From the NCBI GenBank assembly GCA_903926565.1, contig CAIYJU010000083.1:1-46856 (forward strand): a DNA stretch of 46,856 nt. Reading direction: 5' to 3'. The notes under the pieces are model-generated. The model searched no databases. It saw only the letters and a list, made by a program, of their open reading frames with translations, and was not told the DNA's origin. Of the stretch, positions 16,752 through 25,437 are shown piece after piece. This DNA is from an uncultured Bacteroidales bacterium (GTDB lineage: Bacteria > Bacteroidota > Bacteroidia > Bacteroidales > FEN-979). Made by a program: the position numbers and the translations under genes. Position 1 is the stretch's first letter. Each line of letters begins with the position of its first letter.

Positions 16752-17636
16752 TCAACTGAAAATTGAGACGAATCCCAGCTCCTTCGGTGCGATCGACATG
16801 ACAGGAATCGGCGACAGTCGCACGAACTCCTGGGCGCGGGATCCCATGAAAAACTCTATCATGCCGGATTCCTGCTGGGTCATGATCATGATCAGGTCGA
16901 TGTCACCCTGTGTTTCAGCATAGTTCAGCAAAACGGGAATGAGGGCTTTCTCATTTTCCACCCCCTCGACAATTTCAGCCGTGCACCTGATGCCTTCCTT
17001 CTCAATAAAATCCTTTACCTGACCCGCCAGGAATTTGAGCCGGTTGTGAACAGCAGGGTCGTTTTTGCTCCAGATCCCGGAAACCACTTTTATCCCGGCA
17101 CCATATATTTTAGCAATTTTGATGCCCCATGTCACTTTTTGCCTGCTTTCGGTGGTCAGATCCAGGGGAAGAAGTATGCTGCGGCAACCATCGAAATGAT
17201 GCCGTGCATTGATGGTGATCACCGGGCATTTTGTCGAACGCAACACCCTTGAGCTGTTGGCGCCAAGGGCACCGGCTGCTGTCCCGGGAAGTTCTGGCTG
17301 GCTGTGTGTGCCCATGATGATGCACGCAGCCTTGATCTTATCTGCTACTTCAAGGATTTTTGAATAGACCTGCCCTGTTTCAAGGATCATTGAAACCTGC
17401 AGGCCGGTTTCAGCCTGTACTTTGGTGCAGAGTTCCGTTAGCCGCTCTTCCAGTTTTTTCAGGATCTCTTCATCATAAGCGGCCCCGAACAGGGATCTGA
17501 TGCCGGCTGGCGGATCATAAACATAGAGCAGCACAATTTCTGCAGGCAGCAGGCGCGCCAGGTTGTAAGACTGTTCCAGCGCGATAAGCGACTGGGGCTC
17601 AAAATCAACAGGGACAAGTATCTTAATCATATTCAT
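16752..17636 (-). CDS. tandem universal stress protein (two UspA domains)
   Basis: Two UspA folds of ~140 residues each. The first starts IKILVPVDFEPQSLIALEQS and ends with IIMGTHSQ...SSRVLRSTKCPVITI, keeping much of the GxxG-x9-G(S/T) ATP-binding loop. The second starts RSILLPLDLTTESRQKVTWG and ends LIMIMTQQESGMIEFFMGSRAQEFVRLSPIPVMSI. Its loop is altered (TQQES replaces GTHG), so only one domain may bind nucleotide. Cytosolic. Convergent with the gene at 14044, with only 32 bp between stops. The ATG at 17630 is an equally good start. A consensus promoter lies upstream on the minus strand. Confidence 0.92.
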   Translation of the reverse strand: MNMIKILVPVDFEPQSLIALEQSYNLARLLPAEIVLLYVYDPPAGIRSLFGAAYDEEILKKLEERLTELCTKVQAETGLQVSMILETGQVYSKILEVADKIKAACIIMGTHSQPELPGTAAGALGANSSRVLRSTKCPVITINARHHFDGCRSILLPLDLTTESRQKVTWGIKIAKIYGAGIKVVSGIWSKNDPAVHNRLKFLAGQVKDFIEKEGIRCTAEIVEGVENEKALIPVLLNYAETQGDIDLIMIMTQQESGMIEFFMGSRAQEFVRLSPIPVMSIAPKELGFVSIFS

Positions 17637-17659
17637 GAATTTATCGTATAGTTATCGGA

Positions 17660-17691
17660 CAAAGTTAAGCTTTTCATAAATAAAAAATCAA
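17660..17691 (-). promoter_or_regulatory. promoter of the universal stress protein gene
   Basis: On the minus strand, TTG (17691-17689) and TAACTTTG (17667-17660) are 21 nt apart, matching the Bacteroidota -33/-7 pattern. The start codon follows ~25 nt downstream. Confidence 0.55.
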
Positions 17692-17822
17692 GCTCACAGC
17701 TTCCTGGAGATCCTTTCACCATGGAGCCGCTGGCAAGGAGTATTTTGTTAATAATTTCATAAAGCCACAATTATTTGATTACCTGTGAGTTTAATGTATG
17801 AGAAAACTAAAATCACCCGGCC

Positions 17823-19067
17823 ATGAAACAGCAGATTATTCAATGCATCGACGATCCCGAAGCCCTGGAAATGTTGTTCAGGAGAGATAAAAGCGCATTT
17901 GCCCTTGATTTTCCCGAAGCAGCAGCCGGGGCAGAAACCGACCTTGTGAGGTTCTGGCAGATCAGGCTGGCAAAAGAGGAAACAGGGCAGGGTTATCCAT
18001 TGCTTAAAACCGATGTATGGACGATGGCGATCCTGGCCTTTGTGATCGCACTGCTGGTTAAGAGCCACCTTGTTTTCAGCTACATGACGATGGAGGAGTT
18101 CTGGATGCGCAACCTCCCTGCCATTGTTTTTGCCGGTGTAACGGCCTGGTTTGTCCTGAAAAACAGGATCACCGGGGTTAAAAACATCCTGATACTGGCC
18201 CTTCCGGCAGTGATCCTGGTGATTTATGTGAACCTGCTTCCGCAAAAGTTGTGCGACACCACGAAGCTGGCAATTATCCATGCCCCGGTGTTCATGTGGT
18301 TCATTTTCGGCATGGCCTGGGTCTCACTTCAACATCATAACACGTTTAAAGTTTCTGCATTTATCCGGTTTAACGGCGAACTGGTCGTCATGTTTGGATT
18401 GTTATGCATTACCGGCGCCATCCTTTCCGGCATGACCATCGGTCTGTTTGAGGTGATCGGAATGGACATAGCAAAGTTTTACATGCAAAACATCGGGGTT
18501 ACCGGATTGGCTGTTCTCCCGGTTTTGGCAGCCTGGCTGATTGGCCTGTACCCCGATATCACCAGCAGGATCGCACCCGTGATAGCCAGGATATTCACCC
18601 CGCTGGTATTTATCTCGGCCCTGTTTTATTTGATTGCCATCACCATTTCAGGAATCGACCTTTCAAAGAACCGGGATTTCCTGATCATCTTCAACCTGTT
18701 GTTGCTCGGTGTAATGGTGATCATCGTATTTTCCCTTACTGAACTTGACAAATCCAATATCCGTAAGCTGAATGTCATCATTTTATTCCTTCTTGCGGTC
18801 GTAACGCTTATCATTGATTTTTATGCCCTTTCCGCCATTATTTCAAGGCTTTCGGAGGGTTTTACACCGAACCGTACGGTGGTGCTGGTTTCTAATATCC
18901 TTTTTTTAATCAACCTCCTGCTGATTTTACCTGGTCTTTTCTTCGCCGGCTTCAAAGGAAGATCACCCGACCGGGTGGAGAAGATCATTTGCGGTTATCT
19001 GCCGGTATATTTCGTCTATTGCCTGGTTGTAATCTTTCTTTTCCCAGTCATTTTCGGGATGAAATGA
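17823..19067 (+). CDS. DUF4153-like polytopic membrane protein
   Basis: A soluble N-terminal ~70 residues (MKQQIIQCIDDPEALEMLFR) is followed by about eleven membrane helices. The order of segments (short N-terminal soluble part, loops such as YPDITSRIAPVIARIFTPLVF and LSEGFTPNRTVVLVSN) is that of DUF4153 proteins as I recall them. The FTPNR-V-x-V-x-N loop is the most conserved part. Function unknown in the family; an inner membrane role is the safest statement. The stop codon lies inside a 9-bp inverted repeat (19063-19105). Confidence 0.8.
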   Translation: MKQQIIQCIDDPEALEMLFRRDKSAFALDFPEAAAGAETDLVRFWQIRLAKEETGQGYPLLKTDVWTMAILAFVIALLVKSHLVFSYMTMEEFWMRNLPAIVFAGVTAWFVLKNRITGVKNILILALPAVILVIYVNLLPQKLCDTTKLAIIHAPVFMWFIFGMAWVSLQHHNTFKVSAFIRFNGELVVMFGLLCITGAILSGMTIGLFEVIGMDIAKFYMQNIGVTGLAVLPVLAAWLIGLYPDITSRIAPVIARIFTPLVFISALFYLIAITISGIDLSKNRDFLIIFNLLLLGVMVIIVFSLTELDKSNIRKLNVIILFLLAVVTLIIDFYALSAIISRLSEGFTPNRTVVLVSNILFLINLLLILPGLFFAGFKGRSPDRVEKIICGYLPVYFVYCLVVIFLFPVIFGMK

Positions 19068-19105
19068 GTACCAGCGTCGGGTGCACTGCCTACCGTGTAC
19101 TCATT
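19063..19105 (+). terminator. inverted repeat spanning the DUF4153 stop codon
   Basis: AATGAGTAC (19063-19071) and GTACTCATT (19097-19105) are perfect 9-bp arms around a GC-rich 25-nt centre. The TGA stop is within the left arm. There is no T-run, so it may slow termination or protect the 3' end rather than terminate by itself. Confidence 0.4.
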
Positions 19106-19277
19106 AAATTCCGGTAAGCAATCTCGCGTTGTTCATCATTAAAAAATATTATTTCTGCAAACGCACCGGATTGAACCTGCTGGCCCCGGCATGTTTTTTC
19201 ACCGATCGCTGTCCCCGGTTTGTCGGGAATAAACCTGTAAAGATCGAATATCAATGTACCTCCCTGTCAATCCGGTG

Positions 19278-19285
19278 TATATTTG
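19278..19285 (+). promoter_or_regulatory. probable -7 box of the small repeat protein gene
   Basis: TATATTTG matches TAnnTTTG and is 26 bp before the ATG at 19312. No clear TTTG lies at the expected -33 distance. The box supports the 19312 start over the open frame reaching back to 19129. Confidence 0.45.
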
Positions 19286-19311
19286 CCTCATCAACATTAA
19301 CAAAAAATAAA

Positions 19312-19680
19312 ATGAAAACAATTACCACGATTCTCGCAGTTCTTTTCTCTCTCCAGGTCAGTTTATTATGTGCCGGAAATGATAATATAACCATTTCAAC
19401 AACGGAAGCAACATCTTCGTTTAACATGGTGTCACTGGCTCCCACTGCACCTGTTGAGGCGACTTTTGAAGATATGGCAGAAGACAACATATTTTCCGGA
19501 TTGGCCCCTGTTACCCCGATGTCCGCTGATTTTGATGATCTGGCTTTAGAGTTGTTTTCTGTGAATGATCTTTCCCCGGAAGTTCCATCTGCAGCTGATT
19601 TTTCGGATACCATTGATCAACCTGAAATTAACATTCACATACTTGTCCCCACAACCCCGATTGAAGCTGATTTTGAATAG
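19312..19680 (+). CDS. small secreted acidic protein with four P-x-x-P/ADF repeats
   Basis: I do not recognise this family. A signal peptide (residues 1-20, QVSLLCAG) is followed by ~100 acidic residues built on four copies of a short motif: LAPTAPVEATFED, LAPVTPMSADFDD, LSPEVPSAADFSD and LVPTTPIEADFE. The consensus is L-x-P-x-x-P-x-x-A-(D/T)-F-(D/E/S). Spacers are 16-25 residues and rich in D/E/N. There are no Cys, no sorting domain and almost no Lys or Arg after the signal. The last repeat ends exactly at the C-terminus. It stands alone with a strong terminator. A periplasmic or secreted scaffold, or a ligand for a partner that reads the repeat, is possible but unsupported. Confidence 0.75.
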   Translation: MKTITTILAVLFSLQVSLLCAGNDNITISTTEATSSFNMVSLAPTAPVEATFEDMAEDNIFSGLAPVTPMSADFDDLALELFSVNDLSPEVPSAADFSDTIDQPEINIHILVPTTPIEADFE

Positions 19681-19711
19681 ACCCGATATATTTCCCGCAT
19701 GTTTTTGACTG

Positions 19712-19738
19712 AAACCACCCTGAAAGGTGGTTTTTTTT
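19712..19738 (+). terminator. intrinsic terminator of the small repeat protein gene
   Basis: AAACCACC (19712-19719), loop CTGAAA, GGTGGTTT (19726-19733), then a continuous run of T to 19738. This is a textbook terminator 32 bp after the stop. Confidence 0.85.
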
Positions 19739-19799
19739 ATCCTTCCGGCGAATGCGGTAAGATGTGTAAAACTAGATTGGCGGATAATGCCGAATGGAA

Positions 19800-21995
19800 C
19801 TATTTCATCAAAAGTACTTTCTCAACCCAGACATGAGTTCCGGTTTTTATATGCAAAAGGTAAAGTCCTGCGGGAATGCCGGATACACCAATCTGAAGCG
19901 TGGTTTTCGCAGAGAATGTTTTCAGGTAAACCGTTTTTCCCAGGGTGGAAATGAGAGACAGGTCAATCTCCTTATCGATACCGGATGGAATTTCAACAAA
20001 GATATTGTCCTTTGCAGGATTCGGATAAATTTTCAGCTTTGATGGCTGCTCCTGATCACGATCATTGATCCCATAAAACAGCCCCCCTGCCGGGGCCCTG
20101 TTTTCAATGTAATGACGGCGGATGCTGTCCACTACCGTATTTAGCTTATTCAGTGTTGAATCAGGTGACTGGTAATCCCGTGCCCATGCAAATGCGACAT
20201 CCACCTCCTGGACATCACCAGGATGGAAGGTAATGGGACCAGTAGAGGCAACCCCGCGGCGATCCTGGGGATTGTTCATGGCAGTTTTCTCTGTCCACAA
20301 CTTGGGCCCGTTGGGAGGTTGACCATCGGTTCCCCAATTGCAGATATCGGTTAACCCTGGAAACATGAAATTGCAATCCGGGCCATATCCGCCTGCTGTA
20401 TAATGGCCATTCCCACCGTAAATCATCTTTGAATTATCCCGCCAGATACCCTGCATGAAACGGTAATAATCCGGTGCATAGGCAGGGTCTGTCATATATC
20501 CGGGCACCCCGGAGTTGGAATTGTTGTGGTAAAGGAACCGTTGCATGCCTAACCGTTCATTGTCGGTGATCCCGTCGCCGAAATTCATTCCATTGATCGC
20601 ATCTGATTTGACCAGGAACATGGCTGAATCTGTGCCGTTTGGGCCATAACCCATTTTCAGTAATGTTCCGTTATAAGGAACGATGTTACAACTGCCATTA
20701 AAGGAGGGGCCAAAAAGTGAATTGCCCTGGAACGAAGGATTGTCATAGCCATCGGGATCGATTTTTGGGCCAGCCAGGATGACCACTGCCTGTATCGGCG
20801 GATTTGCTCCATAAGCCCAAGGCTGGCCTGTTCCATCAACAGGGTTTCCATTATATCCATAGAACATCCCGCGGTTAACATCACAACCCAGGTAATCATC
20901 ATTAGAATATCCCAGGTCGATATCGGCAAAGATGCCCATGTAGGTTCCGTGATAGGTGTTTTGTGACCGGTTGATGATCTTGCAATGGAGGAATACCGTG
21001 TTTTTGAAAGCGGTGTCATCCGGCTGGTCAAAGGCATAGGCCATTCCGTGTATTTCCATCCTCAATTTACCGCCAGAAGATTCGGTGTGCAGTCCATGGT
21101 CGTCGTTATAGATGAAAAACAGCGCCTGGTCACCACGGATTTCCGGGTAGTCGCCATCATACGGTTCATAAATGCCATTCCCGTTCCTGTCGGAAAATGG
21201 GGCAAGTTTTTGTGCCTGGCCCATGGCAACATTCCCGTTTCCCGGCCAGGTGAGGATATTGTGAATAGCTACATATCCCGGGTCCCAGCAGTGATTCCGG
21301 TGATAGAGGATTTCTGTCCTGTTGATTTTCCATATATAATTCCATACCGTATCCTGGTATATGTTGTAATAAGCTGTGTCGCTAACCGGTCCGGCCCAGT
21401 AGTCTTGGTGCGTCCAGGCATTCCCGCTGGACGGGCCCTGACGATACCTTTCACCGGCAAAATGCAGTGAATCGGTGGCATCCAATCCGCCAATCCAGAG
21501 AGAATTTGCAAACAACGAACTCTTTCCGCTTCCCTTCGGGACCTCATATTGCGCACTGTCATGAAAGAAATGCAGTCCCGACGAATTGAACCTCGCTCTT
21601 ACATTGTTGATGTCGAGATAGCCGAAACTCTCGTCCCGGAGGTTTAATACCACACTTGCGGTATCCGACTCTTTGCCAAGTGTATAGTCCCTGATTTTAT
21701 AAAAGTTGACCTGGTTTCCTGAATACCCCCATTGGCTCATCAGAAAAGTCACATTCCCGCCGGGGTTGATTGTTGAGGTTACAACGGAGGAGCTTCCGGC
21801 TCCAATCATGATAATTTTTACGGAATCACCGGCCGGGATGGTGTCGTTTGCCAGCAGGTTGAGGGTTATGGGAATCCCCGGATAAATACCGGCCGAGTCA
21901 TTGACAGCGTCGAGTGCACTGCGTTGTGCATTTGCAACAGCTGAAGTTAACATACAAAATAACAGGAACAGGAAAAGAGTGGTTTTCGTTTTCAT
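19800..21995 (-). CDS. T9SS-sorted secreted protein with Ig-like (Big_9) front domain
   Basis: The signal peptide MKTKTTLFLFLLFCMLTSAV starts at the ATG 21995. The longer frame back to 22151 would run into the upstream gene and lacks a signal. Residues ~30-110 carry PGIPITLNLLANDTIPAGDSV, the pattern of cadherin-like Big_9 domains. The ~530-residue middle is rich in aromatic and Gly-Asp loops (DRNGNGIYEPYDGDYPEIRG, DIDLGYSNDDYLGCDVNRG) and contains DIDLG-type putative Ca sites. It ends with a T9SS type A domain starting LKIYPNPAKDNIFVEI. I recall proteins with this middle as a recurring, uncharacterised Bacteroidota secreted family. It starts 100 bp after the upstream GDSL-like gene and may be cotranscribed. 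Confidence 0.85.
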   Translation of the reverse strand: MKTKTTLFLFLLFCMLTSAVANAQRSALDAVNDSAGIYPGIPITLNLLANDTIPAGDSVKIIMIGAGSSSVVTSTINPGGNVTFLMSQWGYSGNQVNFYKIRDYTLGKESDTASVVLNLRDESFGYLDINNVRARFNSSGLHFFHDSAQYEVPKGSGKSSLFANSLWIGGLDATDSLHFAGERYRQGPSSGNAWTHQDYWAGPVSDTAYYNIYQDTVWNYIWKINRTEILYHRNHCWDPGYVAIHNILTWPGNGNVAMGQAQKLAPFSDRNGNGIYEPYDGDYPEIRGDQALFFIYNDDHGLHTESSGGKLRMEIHGMAYAFDQPDDTAFKNTVFLHCKIINRSQNTYHGTYMGIFADIDLGYSNDDYLGCDVNRGMFYGYNGNPVDGTGQPWAYGANPPIQAVVILAGPKIDPDGYDNPSFQGNSLFGPSFNGSCNIVPYNGTLLKMGYGPNGTDSAMFLVKSDAINGMNFGDGITDNERLGMQRFLYHNNSNSGVPGYMTDPAYAPDYYRFMQGIWRDNSKMIYGGNGHYTAGGYGPDCNFMFPGLTDICNWGTDGQPPNGPKLWTEKTAMNNPQDRRGVASTGPITFHPGDVQEVDVAFAWARDYQSPDSTLNKLNTVVDSIRRHYIENRAPAGGLFYGINDRDQEQPSKLKIYPNPAKDNIFVEIPSGIDKEIDLSLISTLGKTVYLKTFSAKTTLQIGVSGIPAGLYLLHIKTGTHVWVEKVLLMK

Positions 21996-22095
21996 ATCGG
22001 GCGTTATTTGTGTTGAAATTAAGCTTAAAGATACGGCACATAACCTGAATCTGATAAAACAAAAAGAAATATTTATTTGATTTTCATCTGATAGT

Positions 22096-23388
22096 TCACT
22101 GTTCTGACAATAGGATTTTTCCAATTTGGTTTTTATTCCCGGCAGTGTCATGAAGGTACCAGAAACAGACGCCGGTTGAAACGGGAATCATAGAGAACCT
22201 GCCTGAACGAACAGGACCCTGAAACATGATTTTGCCTGTCATGTCGAACAATTCAATCCTTCCGTCGCCGGAGAACCCTGTAAACCGGTAGTTCTCTCTG
22301 TTCTCAGGACCAATCAGCCGGACCTGATCCTTATGGTTTTGCAGGTTTCCGGTTCCCAGGTATAAGATAGAGACAATTGCTGAGGATGTATCACACCGGC
22401 AGGAATTGCAGGCCTGCAGGGTAACTGTGTAACTTCCGGGTTGCTGGTAAACATGGATGGGTTCAAAGTCAGTTGAAGTTGCCCCGTCACCAAAGTCCCA
22501 GGCCCATTCCGATGATTTGGTGCTTGTATTGTGGGTGAAAAGTGTATCAAGGTTTACCTGTGTTGTAAAAAGGGCTGTTGGCGTGTCATTCCAGAGATTC
22601 CACGCAGAAGCATTGCCAAAAACGATCAGGTCAGCGGCCTGTTGCAATAATAATACAGTGTCGGCCTGGATTCCTGCTGTAAAAGACAATCCGGTTGCGT
22701 GTTTTCCAAAGATACAGTCATAAAAAACACAGGCAGAAAGGTAGCTGCCTTTGATATTGGGATGGGAATTGTCAGCATCATGCAGCACCATTCCATACTG
22801 GTTGATCACAAACCGCCATGCTTCACCGGCCGGTGCAATCCATCCGGAGAGGGAGTCTGCAACTACTTTATATGACATGGTCAGTGAATCCTGCATCTGG
22901 CCGAAATCAGCGAATGCAGTACTGCAATAATTTGAAGTGAAGCACTGGACTCCTCCGAACCGTCTTCCCCAGGTGAGGAAATAGAGCACCCGGGCGCATG
23001 GCAGGGCTGACCTGGCTGAATCGCTCAGAACGATTGCACCCGGAAACATGCAGCTGTCGCGAAGTATGGGAATGGCCGGTATCTGGCTCTGCTCCTGGAG
23101 GATCACGAAATCCCAGTCATTCTCCCGGATCTTAGCCAGACTGGCTGTATTGGTTGAATGAGCGACGGGCTGCCATCCGAATGTGTACCCACCGGGTGTA
23201 TTGCTGTCGAAATACAGTGAATCACCGGATGAATTTGCCAGGGCAGCTGTCAGCCCGGGGATGTCATTTGCATAGGTATAACTATTTCCCAGGAACAGTG
23301 CTTTGCGGCAGATAGCCTGACCCTGGCTGTAACTGGAAAGTGAAACAAGGAAAATAATTGCAATTAATGATCGCCGGCTCAAAATCAT
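22096..23388 (-). CDS. secreted SGNH/GDSL-like hydrolase with PKD domain
   Basis: A signal peptide (residues 1-23) precedes an SGNH-type fold. Block I is LFLGNSYTYANDIPG (GNS in place of GDS, with Ser as nucleophile), then NDWDFVILQEQSQIP. The catalytic Asp-His pair lies in DADNSHPNIKGSYLSACVFY. Residues ~275-345 are a PKD domain with the signature WAWDFGDGATSTDFEPIHVY and GSYTVTLQA. The C-terminal ~75 residues have the strand order of a T9SS sorting domain (IELFDMTGKIMFQG, GVCFWYL) but lack a clear PNP start. The likely activity is an ester hydrolysis outside the cell, perhaps on polysaccharide acetyl groups. It heads the pair with the gene at 19800-21995. Confidence 0.85.
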   Translation of the reverse strand: MILSRRSLIAIIFLVSLSSYSQGQAICRKALFLGNSYTYANDIPGLTAALANSSGDSLYFDSNTPGGYTFGWQPVAHSTNTASLAKIRENDWDFVILQEQSQIPAIPILRDSCMFPGAIVLSDSARSALPCARVLYFLTWGRRFGGVQCFTSNYCSTAFADFGQMQDSLTMSYKVVADSLSGWIAPAGEAWRFVINQYGMVLHDADNSHPNIKGSYLSACVFYDCIFGKHATGLSFTAGIQADTVLLLQQAADLIVFGNASAWNLWNDTPTALFTTQVNLDTLFTHNTSTKSSEWAWDFGDGATSTDFEPIHVYQQPGSYTVTLQACNSCRCDTSSAIVSILYLGTGNLQNHKDQVRLIGPENRENYRFTGFSGDGRIELFDMTGKIMFQGPVRSGRFSMIPVSTGVCFWYLHDTAGNKNQIGKILLSEQ

Positions 23389-23443
23389 ACAGTAAAAATA
23401 AGAACTTTTGATTCACCATGTATCACCTGTCAGAAATGTAAAA

Positions 23444-23480
23444 AAGAGGTTGTCTCAAAAAACGTTTGAGACAGCCTCTT
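23444..23480 (-). terminator. terminator of the AT-hook protein gene (GAGACAGCCT family)
   Basis: AAGAGGTTGTCTCAAA and TTTGAGACAGCCTCTT form a 16-bp near-perfect stem with a tiny loop. On the minus strand the stem ends in TCTTTTTT. It lies 24 bp past the stop at 23504. It is nearly symmetric and may also stop plus-strand transcripts. Confidence 0.8.
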
Positions 23481-23503
23481 CTTACTGAATGGAGATGGAA
23501 TAA

Positions 23504-23974
23504 TTACGACTGCTCAGCAGGTGCAGCGACAGGTTCAACCGTTGTAGTTCCGGCGGCTGGTTTTGTCTTTGCTACTTTCTTTACTGCGGGCTTGCTTTTT
23601 TTTACCGGAGTTGCCTTCTGTTGGGTTTTCTGCTTCCCTGTTGATTTCTTCTTCACCACAGCGGCAATTTCCTTTTTCGGGGTGGCTTTGGGTTCAGGAA
23701 CTGATGGCGTTGCTACAACCGCTTTAACCACAGACACCCTGGCTTTTCTGCCACGTTTTTTCGGTTCCCTGGTTTCAACAGTTTTTACCGAAGGCTTGCG
23801 GCCGCGTTTCTGCTTTGGACTTTTTTCTGTCACTACACTCTTTTCTGAACCACCACCCAGTTTCTTCAGGATTTCCTGTATTGCAGCCACTTCCATTTTG
23901 GCTAATTCCAATTGAACCTGGTAAATTTCGATCGTGGTTTCTAATTCCTGATCTGTGAATTTTATTGCTTTCAT
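23504..23974 (-). CDS. histone H1-like / AT-hook basic protein
   Basis: The first ~45 residues form a coiled or helical segment (FTDQELETTIEIYQVQLELAKMEV, then IQEILKKLGG). The remaining ~110 residues are Lys/Pro/Ala-rich, with two AT-hook cores, KRGRKPS and KKRGRKAR, and repeated KKxxPxxK units like the C-terminal tail of histone H1. This predicts a minor-groove DNA-binding, nucleoid-associated protein. The frame extends to 24016, but the ATG at 23974 lies properly after a consensus promoter. It has its own promoter and terminator, so it is a free-standing unit. Confidence 0.8.
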   Translation of the reverse strand: MKAIKFTDQELETTIEIYQVQLELAKMEVAAIQEILKKLGGGSEKSVVTEKSPKQKRGRKPSVKTVETREPKKRGRKARVSVVKAVVATPSVPEPKATPKKEIAAVVKKKSTGKQKTQQKATPVKKSKPAVKKVAKTKPAAGTTTVEPVAAPAEQS

Positions 23975-23997
23975 ATCATTTGATTTATTTCGTATTG

Positions 23998-24027
23998 CAA
24001 AGGTACTGATTTTCAAATTAACACAAA
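23998..24027 (-). promoter_or_regulatory. promoter of the AT-hook protein gene
   Basis: On the minus strand, TTTG (24027-24024) and TACCTTTG (24005-23998) are 18 nt apart. The start codon at 23974 is ~23 nt downstream. Confidence 0.65.
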
Positions 24028-24224
24028 ATAGTTGTCATGGTGGGGATTGAAAAATTAATAACTCAGGGTACATCGTCGGGCGGGAATGGTTACTTCCGGG
24101 GTTTCCTTTGTGTAATTAGCAAACAAAAGCGCAATACATCGCTTCAATCTGCGTTTTTATATAAATTCAGATATCAGGCACCTTTACAATTTCGCAAAAC
24201 ATTGTAAACCTAAATTTATCTCCG

Positions 24225-24671
24225 ATGAGGTGCTTCATTCCACTTTTGCTTGTAGTTTTTTCAGGTCATCTCCCGATGGTTGCAGATGGCCAGGATTATT
24301 ATGATGATCCGGTTCCTGACGTTGAATATCCTGTATGGAATGATGAAAAATATGAAATGGCGAATTCTGCCCGGGATGAGGAGTATCTGACTTCAGAGGA
24401 GAAGAAAGTCTATCTCTATCTCAATCTTGTCAGGATGAATCCTGAATTATTTGCCAGTACTTACCTTGATTATCTGAAGAATTCAACCAATTACTATGAA
24501 GCCAGCCTGTATCGTGAGTTGCTTCAAATGAAGCCTTTGCCGGTTTTAAAGCCAAACCGGTTGTTGTTTGAATCGGCCAGGTGCCATTCAACCGATTCAG
24601 GTGAGCGTGGATATACCGGTCATGAACGAGGCAAATGCCTGACAGAGTGCCACAGAGGAAAAAGGTCCTAA
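24225..24671 (+). pseudogene. 3'-truncated CAP-domain secreted protein
   Basis: A signal peptide (VVFSGHLPMVADG) is followed by YLNLVRMNPELFASTYLDYL, LYRELLQMKPLPVLKPNRL and ESARCHSTDSGERGYTGHER. This is the first third of a CAP (SCP/PR-1-like) domain, where the HS and GHER segments carry the first conserved His/Glu positions. The family normally continues ~100 residues with a C-x-E-C-C segment and the second His-Glu site. Here the frame runs out after ECHRGKRS, and the other two frames downstream do not resume it. I read it as a gene that has lost its 3' end, though a short expressed protein cannot be excluded. Confidence 0.65.
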
Positions 24672-24853
24672 AGGAGCAGAAGACGGGAACCCTATTCCTT
24701 GTTTTCTAAAGCACAGTTAATTATCATCACCAACCGTTGATATTGTGATGCAAATTAAAGCAATTGCGAAAACGCCGTAATAGATAAAATGATATTTCTC
24801 ATTTCAGGGTACGATTTTGGCTATGCGAAAAAACAGAAAATGATATGTGAATT

Positions 24854-25411
24854 TTATTTCGGGCGCCAACCTGGATCAAATTCACGTACCTGACCACCAA
24901 TGTTTCCGATATCATAGGAAACAGCATTGTCACCATGCCTTTTGCTTTTATGATTATCAATGATCAGGCAAAAGGCAATGATCAGATCAAGGTTGCTGTC
25001 GCTATCGGCAGTGATGGTGTAGTTATCGCCATCGAACCAGCTGACAGCTTCTTTTTCCCACCAGGCCACCTGGGTATTGTTCCTGTAGACAGAATATTTT
25101 CTGCCATGGTGTCCGTAAACGTGATACATATCGGGACTGCAATGGCATTGGTAATGCATGTCCCAGAAGGATTCCGCCCTGAATTCCAGGGTGCTGTTGA
25201 GATCGTGAAGCCTGATCTGATATTTCGGTTTCCACAAGAACCATTGCTTATTGATTGTAAGCCGGGGCCGGTCACTGTCATTTTTGAATAAATTGATGAC
25301 CGACAGCAGCCTGAAAAGTTCATTGGAGGCCTTGTATGTTTGCTGTCCTTCAAGGAAGATCTGGTACTTGTCGCCGATGGCAATTTTCTTCTGGTTAATG
25401 TCTATACGCAT
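24854..25411 (-). CDS. LURP-one-related (LOR/tubby-like) family protein
   Basis: The chain reads as a small tubby-like barrel: KKIAIGDKYQIFLEGQQTYK, then LFRLLSVINLF, RPRLTINKQWFLWKPKYQI and TITADSDSNLDLIIAFCLIID. Alternating strands with paired aromatic residues and the final hydrophobic helix (IIAFCLIID, the scramblase/LOR central helix) fit the LURP-one-related family. The molecular role of bacterial members is unknown. The ATG at 25411 is preferred. A GTG at 25438 overlaps the stop of the upstream pentapeptide gene (TAGTG) and would allow coupled translation. Confidence 0.75.
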   Translation of the reverse strand: MRIDINQKKIAIGDKYQIFLEGQQTYKASNELFRLLSVINLFKNDSDRPRLTINKQWFLWKPKYQIRLHDLNSTLEFRAESFWDMHYQCHCSPDMYHVYGHHGRKYSVYRNNTQVAWWEKEAVSWFDGDNYTITADSDSNLDLIIAFCLIIDNHKSKRHGDNAVSYDIGNIGGQVREFDPGWRPK

Positions 25412-25437
25412 ATTTTCTTCATTTTGAATGCTGAACA

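Noticed and set aside
19129..19311. N-terminal extension of the small repeat protein
   Set aside because: It precedes the clean signal peptide and the TATATTTG box, so it is probably untranslated.
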